NCBI GenBank assembly: GCA_902536935.1
Contig: CACAZM010000016.1
Coordinates: 1 to 39,027, forward strand
Direction: 5' to 3'
Length of the DNA: 39,027 nt
Source of the DNA: an uncultured Bacteroidota bacterium
GTDB lineage: Bacteria; Bacteroidota; Bacteroidia; Flavobacteriales; Flavobacteriaceae
Shown here: positions 33,412 through 39,027 of the stretch, one piece after another
Position numbering within the stretch: the stretch's first letter is position 1
How the letters are laid out: every line of letters starts with the position of its first letter
Notes under the pieces: generated by a model
Databases searched by the model: none
The model's input: only the letters and a program-made list of their open reading frames with translations
What the model was told of the DNA's origin: nothing
Program-made: the position numbers and the translations under genes

Positions 33412-33880
33412 TTTTAATTATACGCCTGTAGAAAAATATCAAAAAAATTAGAATGATGTTTGTTGTAAAAACATAAATATTTGACCAAGGTATCCCATCA
33501 AATCTATAATTTGATAAGGGCCAAAAAATTGGGGTAGGAAAAAACTCAATACTATGAGTAAATAAATCTACAATTATATGAGCAGGCCACGCAAGCATTG
33601 GCCAAGTAAGATCTTTTTTAACAAAATATACAAATACAATAAATAAAAAAGCAGTTATCAAACTATGTGAAATATTATAAAGTTCAATTACCCAAATCGG
33701 AATTTCCTCAATTGATGGTTTACCATACTTTAACTTATGAAAATTAGAAAAAAGTTGGAGTAAGAAATAAACCCCAAATGAAGACAAGTCAGGAAGAGCT
33801 CCAAATAAAAATGAGGCCCACCTATATTTTCTATATCCAAAAAGCCCCTTTCCATAGAGTGCATGACTGAATGTGTCCAT
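33401..33880 (-). CDS. YdjM/DUF457-like membrane-bound metal-dependent hydrolase
   Basis: 159 aa. MDTFSHALYGKGLFG, FLFGALPDLSSFG, YNISHSLITAFL and WPAHIIVDLFTHS carry the conserved H-x-x-x-G, P-D, S-H-S and D-x-x-x-H pattern of YdjM/DUF457, predicted membrane-bound metal-dependent hydrolases. Four hydrophobic helices alternate with these motifs. The substrate is not known. The stop codon lies inside an A repeat, and a B repeat lies upstream of its start on the other side, serving the divergent CIA30 gene. Confidence 0.75.
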   Translation of the reverse strand: MDTFSHALYGKGLFGYRKYRWASFLFGALPDLSSFGVYFLLQLFSNFHKLKYGKPSIEEIPIWVIELYNISHSLITAFLFIVFVYFVKKDLTWPMLAWPAHIIVDLFTHSIEFFPTPIFWPLSNYRFDGIPWSNIYVFTTNIILIFLIFFYRRIIKIKT

Positions 33881-33925
33881 TGAAACAAAATTCTGATTAA
33901 AATTTAAGTTAAAGTAAATAAAACA

Positions 33926-33971
33926 TAAATTAGTACCACTAAAAACAATACGATGAAGAAGCTTCTTTTTC
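33926..33971 (+). repeat. Repeat B, copy 7
   Basis: TAAATTAGTACCACTAAAAA then CAATACGATGAAGAAGCTTC and TTTTTCTG. This copy is close to consensus and carries the ATG at 33953 and the codons for MKKLLFL. Confidence 0.9.
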
Positions 33972-34495
33972 TGTTTATGTTACCTGCTTTAGGGTTTTCT
34001 CAAAATATTGATTTAGTTAACACGGAAAAAAGAATTGGCATTAAAAATTGGAGTAAAGTCAATGACAATGTTATGGGCGGAATTTCAAAATCAAAAATTC
34101 TGATAAACAATGATGGTAATATTGTTTTTAGTGGGGTTCTGTCATTAAAAAACAATGGAGGTTTTGCATCAATGAGTTTAGATTTAATTGATTTAGACTT
34201 AGAAAAAGTAAAATCTTTTAAGATCAAATTTAAGGGTGACGGTAATTCATACAAACTCAGATTTAGACAAAATAACAGAAGAGCTTCTTATTCGCATAGT
34301 TTTAAATCCTACAAAGACAAATGGATTGAAAAGAATATTTTGGTCAGTGAATTTAAACCTTCTTGGAGAGGAATTAATTATGCCAATTATCCTGATTTAC
34401 AAACTGAAAAAATAAGTTCAGTTGGATTACAAATATCTGACAAACAAGAAGGGATATTCGAATTAGAGCTCAAACACATTAAAGCTGTTTATTAA
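33953..34495 (+). CDS. CIA30-family exported protein
   Basis: 180 aa. MKKLLFLFMLPALGFSQ is a signal peptide. WSKVNDNVMGGISKSKILIN and VFSGVLSLKNNGGFASMS match the CIA30 motif (W-x-x-V-N-D-x-V-M-G-G-x-S ... G-x-x-S-x-x-N-N-G-G-F-A-S). The family, related to the NADH dehydrogenase assembly factor CIA30, includes carbohydrate-binding-like beta-jelly rolls in bacteria; here it is a secreted version. The start codon is supplied by a B repeat, and a second B repeat begins at its stop. Confidence 0.85.
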   Translation: MKKLLFLFMLPALGFSQNIDLVNTEKRIGIKNWSKVNDNVMGGISKSKILINNDGNIVFSGVLSLKNNGGFASMSLDLIDLDLEKVKSFKIKFKGDGNSYKLRFRQNNRRASYSHSFKSYKDKWIEKNILVSEFKPSWRGINYANYPDLQTEKISSVGLQISDKQEGIFELELKHIKAVY

Positions 34496-34530
34496 ATTAG
34501 TACCACTAAAAACAATACGATAAAGAAACT
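34492..34530 (+). repeat. Repeat B, copy 8 (start codon lost)
   Basis: TAAATTAGTACCACTAAAAA then CAATACGATAAAGAAACT, nearly identical to the copy at 33926 but with ATA instead of ATG. It begins at the stop codon of the CIA30 gene. Confidence 0.9.
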
Positions 34531-34538
34531 ATTTAGTT

Positions 34539-34697
34539 ATGAGAGATAAAATATTTATCATTATTGGGTTGGTATCTTTAATTGGAATAATTCTCGAACT
34601 CTTTGGCGTGATTAGTGAATCTTTTGGAATGCTTTTTTTTCTTGGAATGCTTATGTTTTTCTTTCACGCTGTTAATTCATCTCAAAAAAATGAATAA
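34539..34697 (+). CDS. 52-aa two-helix membrane protein
   Basis: MRDKIFIIIGLVSLIGIILE then LFGVISESFGMLFFLGMLMF and FFHAVNSSQKNE-stop: two hydrophobic helices with a charged start and end. The ATG at 34539 lies 17 bases past the mutated start of a B repeat. It belongs to a group of very small membrane proteins in this region; no family is recognised. Confidence 0.5.
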   Translation: MRDKIFIIIGLVSLIGIILELFGVISESFGMLFFLGMLMFFFHAVNSSQKNE

Positions 34698-34711
34698 ACT
34701 TCTTTATGATT

Positions 34712-34885
34712 ATGAAATTTATTAAAAGAAATTGGGCAATTAACAATGCTATGCCTGTATTCTTTATTGGCTTTTTTTTATCCATTACCAATGATGATGG
34801 AATACTCAAGATCCTTGGTTTTGGCATTATGTTATTTTCATTTTATTTATGGTATTTGGCATTTAAAGAGGAAAAGAAGAAATAG
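34712..34885 (+). CDS. 57-aa two-helix membrane protein
   Basis: From ATG 34712 (an in-frame ATG at 34706 is also possible) the product is MKFIKRNWAINNAMPVFFIG then FFLSITNDDGILKILGFGIM and LFSFYLWYLAFKEEKKK-stop. It has two hydrophobic helices and a Lys-rich C-terminus, like the 57-aa protein at 38719-38892. The stop codon is followed after 3 bases by the beginning of an integrase-tail repeat. Confidence 0.55.
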   Translation: MKFIKRNWAINNAMPVFFIGFFLSITNDDGILKILGFGIMLFSFYLWYLAFKEEKKK

Positions 34886-34888
34886 CCT

Positions 34889-34945
34889 ACTTAAGAGGGT
34901 TAGAAGTAGCAGAACTAAAAGAAGAAGATATGCCCGTAGTTAATT
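34889..34945 (+). repeat. Integrase-tail repeat A, copy 9
   Basis: CTTAAGAGGGTTAGAAGTAG then CAGAACTAAAAGAAGAAGAT and ATGCCCGTAGTTAATTT. It encodes LRGLEVAELKEEDMPVV-stop with the frame intact and begins 3 bases after the stop of the preceding gene. Confidence 0.92.
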
Positions 34946-34985
34946 TATTAACTTGAGAAAAATTTTATACAAATAAAAAAATAGA

Positions 34986-35405
34986 ATGAAAAGAATAGTA
35001 AATGCAGTATGGAAAGGAGGCGGAATGGATGGAGATGGTGTTTTTTCCTCTCAAAGCGGTGCTTTTAGTAATATGCCTTACAGTTTTAAGACCAGATTTA
35101 AAAATGATGATGGTAAACTTGGGACCAACCCTGAAGAGCTAATAGCTGCAGCTCTAGTAGGATGTTTTAATATGAAATTAAGTTTTGTTTTAAACGAAGC
35201 AAACTTTAATCCGGATTTGCTGGATACTGAAGCCATATTAAGTTTCGAAGACGGAAAAATAATTTCGATAGATTTAGATTTAAAAGGTAAAGTTCCCAAA
35301 ATAAGTAAAGAAGTGTTCATTGAATTAGCAAATGATGCAAAAAATAATTGTCCCATCTCTGGAGCTTTAAATTTTCCAATCTCTGTAAATGCAGATCTTG
35401 TATAA
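34986..35405 (+). CDS. OsmC-family peroxidase-like protein
   Basis: 139 aa. GTNPEELIAAALVGCFNMKL carries the N-terminal conserved Cys and CPISGAL the second, as in OsmC/Ohr thiol peroxidases that reduce organic or inorganic hydroperoxides in the cytoplasm. The start MKRIVNAVWKGG resembles typical OsmC N-termini. It is flanked by integrase-tail repeats (34889-34945 and 35431-35481), 40 bases upstream of the ATG and 25 bases after the stop, giving a one-gene block of about 0.5 kb. Confidence 0.88.
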   Translation: MKRIVNAVWKGGGMDGDGVFSSQSGAFSNMPYSFKTRFKNDDGKLGTNPEELIAAALVGCFNMKLSFVLNEANFNPDLLDTEAILSFEDGKIISIDLDLKGKVPKISKEVFIELANDAKNNCPISGALNFPISVNADLV

Positions 35406-35430
35406 ATTCTGTTTGAGCTAGATTATTCAG

Positions 35431-35481
35431 AGTACAGAAATAGTTGAACTTGAGGAAAGTGATGTGACGTTGGTTTAATTT
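35431..35481 (+). repeat. Integrase-tail repeat A, copy 10
   Basis: AGTTGAACTTGAGGAAAGTG then ATGTGACGTTGGTTTAATTT; 5' part diverged. It lies between the OsmC gene and the convergent oxidoreductase gene. Confidence 0.8.
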
Positions 35482-35496
35482 CTTCCAAATATTATT

Positions 35497-36597
35497 TCAA
35501 AATTTGAAATTTTCAAAAATCACTTTTTGGTTAGTTTTGGCAGATTCCATTATTGCATTTAAAACACGAACATCTCTTCTGCCCATTTCACCAGGTGTTA
35601 TATTGGGCTTTTTGTTCAAAATAGCTAGACATTGATTGTCAATTTGCAGCTTTTGCTGAAATACTGGTCCAAACTTTATATAACCATCAGGTGTATACCC
35701 TTTAATACCTCTGTAACTATATGCTGGATTTAATCCAATTTCTCCCATTTCAGTTTCAAGATGGATGAAGTTTTCATATTTACCATAGCTAGAGCTGTGT
35801 TTAGATATTTTACCATTGCCCCATTCTAATTCCCACTGCCAATGTTCTGGGATTTCCTTATAAATTTCATTTCGATCGGTCCAACTGCGAGCTTTAACAC
35901 TTATTGGATGGTCCTGTGCTGAATAAAATGCAGATTGAACAACATAAACCCCAAGATCGTATACTGCGCCCCCGACATTCATAGCTTTCTTTAGTCTCCA
36001 ATCGTCTTTACCTCTCCACTTTCCTTGCTTATTCGAAAAACCTCCGCTCATCTGAGTCCATTTTCCATACTTTGATGTTTTCATTGATTCAATTAAATTT
36101 ACATTAAATGGGTCCCAGTATAGTCTATATCCGATTTGAAGTGATTTTTTTACTTTTTTAGCAGCTTCTATCATTTGGTCACAATCTTTAACAGTTGGGG
36201 CCATAGGTTTTTCACAAATAACGTGTTTGCCTGCATTCAAACTTCTAATAGTATATTCTGCGTGATTTCCAGTCGGAGTGCATATATAAACGCAATCTAT
36301 ATCTGGGTTATTGGATATCGAGTCTAAATTATCATAGCTGTAAACATTTTTAGAACTAATATTATATAATTTTTGCCAATTTGGTATTTTGTCATTTGAG
36401 CCTGTAATAATTGCAGTAAGCGTAGCATATTTCGATTCGATAATCGCTGGTGCGATTTGATTTTTTGCGTATCTTCCTAAACCACAAATTGCAATTTTAA
36501 CTTGCCTCGTATTTTCTTTCTGAGCAAATAAACTAGGCATTAAAAATAAAGGGGTTGCGCCTAAAACATTTGTTTTTAAAAAGTCCCTTCTTTTCAT
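35497..36597 (-). CDS. Tat-exported Gfo/Idh/MocA family oxidoreductase
   Basis: 366 aa. The N-terminus MKRRDFLKTNVLGATPLFLM has a twin-arginine (RRDFLK) Tat signal, so the folded enzyme probably carries its NADP into the periplasm, as glucose-fructose oxidoreductases do. KIAICGLGRYAKNQIAPAI is the Rossmann motif, and VICEKPMAPT carries the conserved EKP. The C-terminal part binds the sugar substrate. It overlaps the SMP-30 lactonase gene by 4 bases (36594-36597), so the two probably act in sequence on a sugar; the sugar is unknown. Confidence 0.85.
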   Translation of the reverse strand: MKRRDFLKTNVLGATPLFLMPSLFAQKENTRQVKIAICGLGRYAKNQIAPAIIESKYATLTAIITGSNDKIPNWQKLYNISSKNVYSYDNLDSISNNPDIDCVYICTPTGNHAEYTIRSLNAGKHVICEKPMAPTVKDCDQMIEAAKKVKKSLQIGYRLYWDPFNVNLIESMKTSKYGKWTQMSGGFSNKQGKWRGKDDWRLKKAMNVGGAVYDLGVYVVQSAFYSAQDHPISVKARSWTDRNEIYKEIPEHWQWELEWGNGKISKHSSSYGKYENFIHLETEMGEIGLNPAYSYRGIKGYTPDGYIKFGPVFQQKLQIDNQCLAILNKKPNITPGEMGRRDVRVLNAIMESAKTNQKVIFENFKF

Positions 36598-37574
36598 TTC
36601 AATTTGATTCTTGAAATATCATTAAACCCCGTAACATATAAATATTCTTCATTAGTGTCAAAATTACAGTTTGTCACTCCCTTTCCATAATTGATAGTAG
36701 CCAACAAATCACCGCTAGGTGAGATAATTAATATGCCATTAGGACCAGTTGTGAAAATGTTTCCACTACTATGAACTTTCAACCCATCAAAGGCCCCCTT
36801 GTATTTTTTGCTAAATTCTTTGCCGTCAAAAAAAAGAGTTTCTATAGAAGACTCAACATCAAATCTAATTATTTTGGGATCTTTTTTTCCAGCATTATTT
36901 ATATATATATATTTTTCATCATTTGAAATTGCGATACCGTTTGGAAGTGACATTGAGGACGTTATAACTGAAATCTTACCGTTAGTTGACAACTTGTAAA
37001 CACCATTGAAACTGATTTCTCTATATTTATCCTCTTCATTTTTCCCATTTACAAAAAATCCATAAGGCGGATCAGTAAAGAAAATAGCACCACTTTTACT
37101 TATGGCTAAATCATTCGGCCCGTTAAATCTTTTACCATTGTATTTATCTACTAGTGTTTTAAATTTCGGTTTTTCTGTTTTATTATTTTTGATGGAGGAT
37201 ATTTTTCTATCGCTAACTTGACAAAGAATAATTTCACCTAAGGCATTAAATGCGAGTCCGTTTGAACCTTTATTGGATTTAGTAGGTTTAGGGGCGTATC
37301 CCGTTGATCCACTTGGGTAAATATAATCTTGTACTCCGTAAATACTGTCCCAAGTAAAAATTTTATTTTGTTTTACATCACTAAATAGTAATCTTTCACT
37401 TTTTGAATCCCAGAGCGGGCCCTCGGCAACTTTAAAGCCATCTGCTAAAACTTCAATTGTTGATTTTGAATCAATAATTGTTAAAATTGATTTTTTGTAG
37501 ATTGTTATGTCAACATTGCTATTTTGAGAATAACTCAAAAAATAAAAACTTAAAAGTAATAGCAGCCTTATCAT
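36594..37574 (-). CDS. SMP-30/gluconolactonase family protein, exported
   Basis: 326 aa. MIRLLLLLSFYFLSYSQ is a signal peptide. The six-bladed propeller shows VAEGPLWDSKSERLLFSDV at the start, FNGPNDLAISKSGAIFFTDP in the middle and LPNGIAISNDEKYIYI later, the metal-binding and catalytic pattern of SMP-30/Gluconolactonase/LRE enzymes that open sugar lactones. It is the first gene of a two-gene operon with the Tat oxidoreductase, which would produce the lactone substrate, a good functional match. Confidence 0.88.
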   Translation of the reverse strand: MIRLLLLLSFYFLSYSQNSNVDITIYKKSILTIIDSKSTIEVLADGFKVAEGPLWDSKSERLLFSDVKQNKIFTWDSIYGVQDYIYPSGSTGYAPKPTKSNKGSNGLAFNALGEIILCQVSDRKISSIKNNKTEKPKFKTLVDKYNGKRFNGPNDLAISKSGAIFFTDPPYGFFVNGKNEEDKYREISFNGVYKLSTNGKISVITSSMSLPNGIAISNDEKYIYINNAGKKDPKIIRFDVESSIETLFFDGKEFSKKYKGAFDGLKVHSSGNIFTTGPNGILIISPSGDLLATINYGKGVTNCNFDTNEEYLYVTGFNDISRIKLK

Positions 37575-37671
37575 ATATAATTAGATTATATTCTTAAGCT
37601 TTATAATTTAGACGTTTTGGCGACTATATCCAAAAACAAAAGATGTAAATTAATACATTCTATCAACATTT

Positions 37672-37851
37672 AAGGATACTAAAACAAATCAGCGGCTAGC
37701 ACTGGATATAGAAATCTTTAAAAGTACGGACTCAATACACAAACTACAAAGAGCTATGGGGTATTCAAGTTTAAAGGTATCTCTAACGTATTTAAGAGGA
37801 TTAGAAGTAGCTGAACTTGAGGAAAGTGATATGCCGGATGTTTTAAAATAA
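37672..37851 (+). pseudogene. Tyrosine-recombinase C-terminal remnant (repeat A, copy 11, longest)
   Basis: One frame stays open to the TAA at 37849-37851. It reads SIHKLQRAMGYSSLKVSLTY then LRGLEVAELEESDMPDVLK. It matches the end of tyrosine recombinases: box II (usual LGHSS; here MGYSS, His replaced by Tyr), catalytic Tyr in SLTYLRGL, then the helical tail. Only the last ~50 residues are recognisable; no start codon or upstream catalytic Arg is present. It links the short repeats to their parent gene. Confidence 0.88.
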
Positions 37852-37876
37852 AAAAGCCTCTAATAAAAGAGGCTTA
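37852..37876 (-). terminator. Rho-independent terminator
   Basis: On the minus strand AAGCCTC/GAGGCTT with an 8-base loop is followed by T5-A-T4. It sits 6 bases after the stop of the PDZ lipoprotein gene and abuts the recombinase remnant. Confidence 0.8.
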
Positions 37877-37881
37877 TTAAT

Positions 37882-38631
37882 TTATTTGGTAATGGCCCAT
37901 CCAGTTTGCCTTAATATTAATTCGCTTTCTGTCATATTACCTACATTTAAAACTTTACCATCTTGGTCAAATTCAAATCTTGTAAGCGTAAGCGCTTCTG
38001 CTTCAAGACCTGAAGCATCATCTAAAAATTTATCCCAAGTTTTAACATAAACAACCCCTTTAGATGCATCTGTTACAACCTCACGAATTTCATATCCAAG
38101 TGAATTATCGCCCCAGTTGTCAGCATCAGCATTTGATATATTCTGTATGATTTGTGCTTTTGAGTATGTTGGTTCTACAATCCCTCTTTCAACAGTAATT
38201 GAAATTTCATCATCATCTCTTTCAATGACTGCGGAAACTGGAACACCAGGTGTTCCTCTAAATGAAAGACTGCCATCATCAACTGATTCTTGTGTTACTA
38301 ACACTTTATTTACTGAAATAAATCTATCGCCAACTTTAAGAACAGATGATGCTGGACTACCTTGAATAACGTTTGTTACTACCATCCCATCTGTTTCCAT
38401 TGCGTCAGCATTAAAGTTAAATCCAAACCCAATATATCGAGCGCCAATATTATATCCTTTGTCACTCATATTTTCTGTAACCATATTTAAAGCAGCATCC
38501 TTACTTTCATATGATGAAGCAACCCAACTTTCAGCTAGTGATGCAATATTGGAGGCCCCAGGGTTTGTTGTACAAGAGACAAATATAAATGTTAGTACAA
38601 CCAAGAACGGTTGAATAATTTTTGTTTTCAT
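37882..38631 (-). CDS. PDZ-domain lipoprotein
   Basis: 249 aa. The N-terminus MKTKIIQPFLVVLTFIFVSC is a lipoprotein signal. A PDZ-like domain spans about residues 65-150: GFGFNFNADAMETDGMVVTN with VIQGSPASSVLKVGDRFISV, then PVSAVIERDDDEISITVERG. PDZ domains bind C-termini of other proteins, so a periplasmic scaffold or a partner of a protease is possible; no protease domain is attached. The C-terminal ~90 residues form an unrecognised beta-rich domain. It forms a single-gene block between two A repeats. Confidence 0.78.
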   Translation of the reverse strand: MKTKIIQPFLVVLTFIFVSCTTNPGASNIASLAESWVASSYESKDAALNMVTENMSDKGYNIGARYIGFGFNFNADAMETDGMVVTNVIQGSPASSVLKVGDRFISVNKVLVTQESVDDGSLSFRGTPGVPVSAVIERDDDEISITVERGIVEPTYSKAQIIQNISNADADNWGDNSLGYEIREVVTDASKGVVYVKTWDKFLDDASGLEAEALTLTRFEFDQDGKVLNVGNMTESELILRQTGWAITK

Positions 38632-38676
38632 TTTGTATTTATTAGTTATTAATTATATAAAGTTAAAAAATTTTAT

Positions 38677-38712
38677 AACAGAACTAAAAGAAGAAGATAT
38701 GCCTATGGTTTA
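38677..38712 (+). repeat. Integrase-tail repeat A, copy 12 (5'-truncated)
   Basis: ACAGAACTAAAAGAAGAAGA then TATGCCTATGGTTTAG; encodes ELKEEDMPMV-stop. The region before it is unrelated A/T-rich DNA. Confidence 0.9.
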
Positions 38713-38718
38713 GGGTAT

Positions 38719-38892
38719 TCATTTTTTCTTTTTCTTCAAATATTGTTCATATGCAATAGCAAAACATAAAACTGAAACCCCAAACATATTTATAGCTTCG
38801 GCATAAATCCAATTTTCTTTGTAAATCCCAAAATAGCCATTAATAAGCATAGCAATTATTAGCGTCACGTAAAAAATAAACCATTTTATCAT
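38719..38892 (-). CDS. 57-aa two-helix membrane protein
   Basis: From the ATG at 38892: MIKWFIFYVTLIIAMLINGY then FGIYKENWIYAEAINMFGVS and VLCFAIAYEQYLKKKKK-stop. It has two hydrophobic helices and a Lys-rich C-terminus. Its size and layout match the protein at 34712-34885, although identity is low. It occupies the 0.3 kb between A copies 12 and 13 and looks like a minimal one-gene block. Function unknown. Confidence 0.55.
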   Translation of the reverse strand: MIKWFIFYVTLIIAMLINGYFGIYKENWIYAEAINMFGVSVLCFAIAYEQYLKKKKK

Positions 38893-38988
38893 TTTTTTAA
38901 TTTAGTGATTAGTAATTAAAGTAAAACGCTTAAAGAAATTAATAGAATGAAAATTGAACCCCTCATAAATCAAACTTAACAAAATCCG

Positions 38989-39027
38989 ATTAAGAGGATT
39001 AAAAGTAGCAGAACTTGAGGAAAATGA
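38989..39027 (+). repeat. Integrase-tail repeat A, copy 13 (continues past window end)
   Basis: GATTAAGAGGATTAAAAGTA then GCAGAACTTGAGGAAAATGA; the window ends inside the repeat, so the array probably continues downstream. Confidence 0.85.

Noticed and set aside
33920-33965. Repeat B as a riboswitch or sigma promoter
   Set aside because: No strong internal stem and no TAnnTTTG element; it looks like an untranslated leader plus start codon.
34746-34943. 65-aa frame overlapping the small membrane-protein gene and an A repeat
   Set aside because: It is out of frame with the better-supported 57-aa gene and runs into the repeat; the Arg/Lys-rich end is the repeat read in the wrong frame.
28617-39027. 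Canonical integron with attC sites
   Set aside because: The repeats are not imperfect palindromes, lack paired RYYYAAC/GTTRRRY boxes, and no IntI-like gene is in the window; they encode an integrase tail instead.

Overview
The window looks like the chromosome of a low-GC marine member of the Flavobacteriaceae (Bacteroidota). The signs are two proteins with type IX secretion (T9SS) C-terminal sorting domains, many short lipoproteins with an 'xxSC' lipobox, a sulfatase beside a YHYH-domain protein, CotH/lamin-tail and DUF6150 proteins, starts without Shine-Dalgarno sites, and A/T-rich DNA throughout.

Layout. (1) 1-5.8 kb: surface and exported proteins, namely the end of a beta-barrel-like protein, a large collagen-like protein, a small secreted protein, an SGNH hydrolase lipoprotein and a propeller-like lipoprotein lying between two imperfect direct repeats. 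(2) 5.8-13.3 kb: a MoxR-type AAA+ ATPase with its von Willebrand A partner, a sulfatase/YHYH pair, tRNA-Ala(GGC), a small membrane protein, a DUF1643 protein and a T9SS-secreted esterase. (3) 13.3-21 kb: housekeeping metabolism, with a GH15 glucoamylase/trehalase-like enzyme divergent from a fused trehalose-6-phosphate synthase/phosphatase. The fused gene is translationally coupled to an unusual acyltransferase-SGNH hydrolase fusion, and aconitase is convergent to it. (4) 21-24.5 kb: small lipoproteins, a Kazal-domain lipoprotein, a DUF2834 protein, a stand-alone TrpF-like enzyme and a NAD(P)-binding protein. (5) 24.5-39 kb: an accessory region of mostly small genes on both strands, interrupted by a 3 kb T9SS CotH gene.

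The most unusual feature is in region 5 (24.5-25.4 and 28.6-39.0 kb). Gene blocks there are separated by about a dozen copies of a ~55-bp sequence (repeat A). The two longest copies show that A is the 3' end of a tyrosine-recombinase (integrase) gene, starting near the catalytic-Tyr codon and ending at the stop codon. A second repeat (B, ~35-40 bp) carries a leader, the start codon and the first codons of exported proteins (MKKLL...). At two places A is joined directly to B, so B appears to be the DNA that originally followed the integrase stop. One to a few genes of unrelated function and either orientation lie between repeats, and some repeats abut or overlap the preceding stop codon. This resembles a gene-cassette array but uses a non-palindromic integrase-tail sequence instead of attC sites. 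No intact recombinase lies in the window. That these repeats are or were recombination sites is inference.
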